From the NCBI GenBank assembly GCA_029863735.1, contig JAOTUT010000089.1:1-6575 (forward strand): DNA of 6,575 nucleotides. Direction: 5' to 3'. Source of the stretch: Ignavibacteria bacterium (GTDB lineage Bacteria; Bacteroidota; Ignavibacteria; Ignavibacteriales; Ignavibacteriaceae). The notes beneath the pieces were generated by a model. The model was not told the DNA's origin, did not search any database, and saw only the letters and a list, made by a program, of their open reading frames with translations. Below are positions 5,825-6,575 of this stretch, piece by piece. A program made the translations under genes and the position numbers. The first letter of the stretch is position 1; each line of letters opens with the position of its first letter.

Positions 5825-5844
5825 GCATCAAAAAATTATATCTT
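5817..5844 (+). promoter_or_regulatory. Candidate promoter of the KamA-family gene
   Basis: TTGAAA (5817-5822), a 4/6 match to TTGACA, is followed after 16 bases by TATCTT (5839-5844), also 4/6. It would give a leader of about 65 bases. The -35 box lies in the right arm of the inverted repeat at 5796-5824, so a protein bound there would affect initiation. Confidence 0.3.
5835..5840 (-). promoter_or_regulatory. Candidate -10 box of the dehydrogenase gene
   Basis: A perfect TATAAT on the minus strand, overlapping the plus-strand promoter candidate; the -35 hexamer 17 bases away (AATCAT) is poor. Transcription from here would place both hairpins at the very 5' end of a leader of about 175 bases. 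An alternative site is TATTTTTG at 5691-5698, a perfect TAnnTTTG match that would give a leader of about 30 bases without hairpins. Confidence 0.3.
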
Positions 5845-5904
5845 ACAGTCCGATTTCATGATTTTCACAGGTATTCGCTTTTAACCATCAGAATGAATAA
5901 AAAC

Positions 5905-5910
5905 AGAGGA
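5905..5910 (+). promoter_or_regulatory. Ribosome binding site of the KamA-family gene
   Basis: AGAGGA ends six bases before the ATG at 5917. The spacing is close to ideal and it decides this start. Confidence 0.65.
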
Positions 5911-5916
5911 ATTATT

Positions 5917-6575
5917 ATGAATTATAAGTCTTATATGTTACACAACTTCAAATCAATCCCGCAGGTCCAGAATCTGCCCGAAGATTTGATTGGAGCAATT
6001 GAGGTGGTGGGGTCAGTTCTGCCATTTAAAACAAATAATTATGTTGTTGAAAATCTGATCGATTGGAATAACGTGCCTAATGATCCGATTTTTGTTCTTA
6101 CTTTCCCTCAGAAAGGAATGCTTCGTCCACAACATTATGAACGCGTTAAACAAACAATAAAAAGTGGTGCATCAAAGGCTGAGATTAAAGCTGTTGCTGA
6201 TGAAATCCGCCTTGAATTAAATCCACATCCGGCGGGACAACTTGAATATAATGTTCCAATGATTGAGGGAGAGAAATTATTTGGAATGCAACACAAGTAC
6301 CGCGAAACCGCTTTGTTCTTTCCAAGCCAGGGTCAAACTTGCCATGCTTATTGCACATTCTGCTTCCGCTGGCCGCAGTTTGTTGGAATGGATGATCTAA
6401 AGTTTGCCTCTAAACAAACCGAGCATCTTGTGGATTATATTAAAGAGCACAAGGAAGTAACAGATGTCTTGTTTACGGGCGGCGATCCTTTAATTATGAA
6501 AACAAAACACCTTGAGTATTACTTACGGCCGTTAATCGAATCTAATATTGAAAATCTTAGAAACATAAGAATAGG
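5917..6575 (+). CDS. KamA-family radical SAM aminomutase (lysine 2,3-aminomutase-like), 3' end outside window
   Basis: The first 219 residues are present and the right edge cuts the gene; members of the family are usually 400 aa or more. After an N-terminal helical part (1-130, with LNPHPAGQ at 101-108) comes the radical SAM motif C142-x3-C146-x2-C149 within TCHAYCTFCFRWPQF, then LFTGGDPLIM (185-194), the GGDP that contacts SAM. In lysine 2,3-aminomutase SAM and PLP drive migration of the amino group to give beta-lysine; the PLP lysine and substrate-binding aspartates lie in the missing C-terminal part and cannot be checked. After the third cysteine, characterised enzymes have basic residues (CTRRR or CFRRH-like), while here it reads CFRWPQF, so the substrate may differ. 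Divergent from a saccharopine-reductase-like gene, which favours a lysine-type substrate. EpmB (EF-P modification) and glutamate 2,3-aminomutase belong to the same family and remain possible. Confidence 0.82.
   Translation, partial: MNYKSYMLHNFKSIPQVQNLPEDLIGAIEVVGSVLPFKTNNYVVENLIDWNNVPNDPIFVLTFPQKGMLRPQHYERVKQTIKSGASKAEIKAVADEIRLELNPHPAGQLEYNVPMIEGEKLFGMQHKYRETALFFPSQGQTCHAYCTFCFRWPQFVGMDDLKFASKQTEHLVDYIKEHKEVTDVLFTGGDPLIMKTKHLEYYLRPLIESNIENLRNIRI

Overview
The window looks like chromosomal DNA from an AT-rich bacterium of the Bacteroidota/Ignavibacteriota (FCB) type. This placement is an inference from base composition, weak Shine-Dalgarno use, the style of the ferrochelatase and the gene mix; no rRNA or marker gene is present to fix it. 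It holds five complete genes and one gene cut by the right edge. No mobile element, CRISPR array or RNA gene was seen.

Left block (137-3051, minus strand): a tight three-gene run in the order hemH - pduS-like - pduT-like, with gaps of 4 and 12 bases. The last two encode bacterial microcompartment (BMC) electron-transfer parts. One is an RnfC/PduS-type flavin and Fe-S oxidoreductase. The other is a tandem-BMC-domain shell protein with a single cysteine where PduT holds a shell-spanning [4Fe-4S] cluster. The first gene is a ferrochelatase with four extra cysteines that may bind its own Fe-S cluster. The rest of any BMC locus (signature enzyme, aldehyde dehydrogenase, hexameric shell proteins) is not in view, so the substrate cannot be named. 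A promoter candidate near the left edge reads out of the window.

Middle (3214-4029, plus strand): a stand-alone DUF5996 protein of unknown function, divergent from hemH. It is followed by about 290 bases of non-coding DNA that holds one copy of a small nested inverted repeat and, at its far end, a strong hairpin terminator.

Right block (4321-6575): a saccharopine-reductase-type dehydrogenase (minus strand) and a KamA-family radical SAM aminomutase (plus strand, cut by the right edge) are divergently transcribed from a 264-base region. Both families act on lysine or lysine derivatives, which suggests a lysine-metabolism pair. The shared intergenic region contains two back-to-back hairpins and overlapping divergent promoter candidates. 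One hairpin is a second copy of the inverted repeat found beyond the 3' end of the dehydrogenase, so the two copies bracket that gene.

The observations most worth a second look are the ferrochelatase/PduS/PduT operon, the paired inverted repeats with the double-hairpin leader, and the atypical radical SAM motif of the KamA-like protein.
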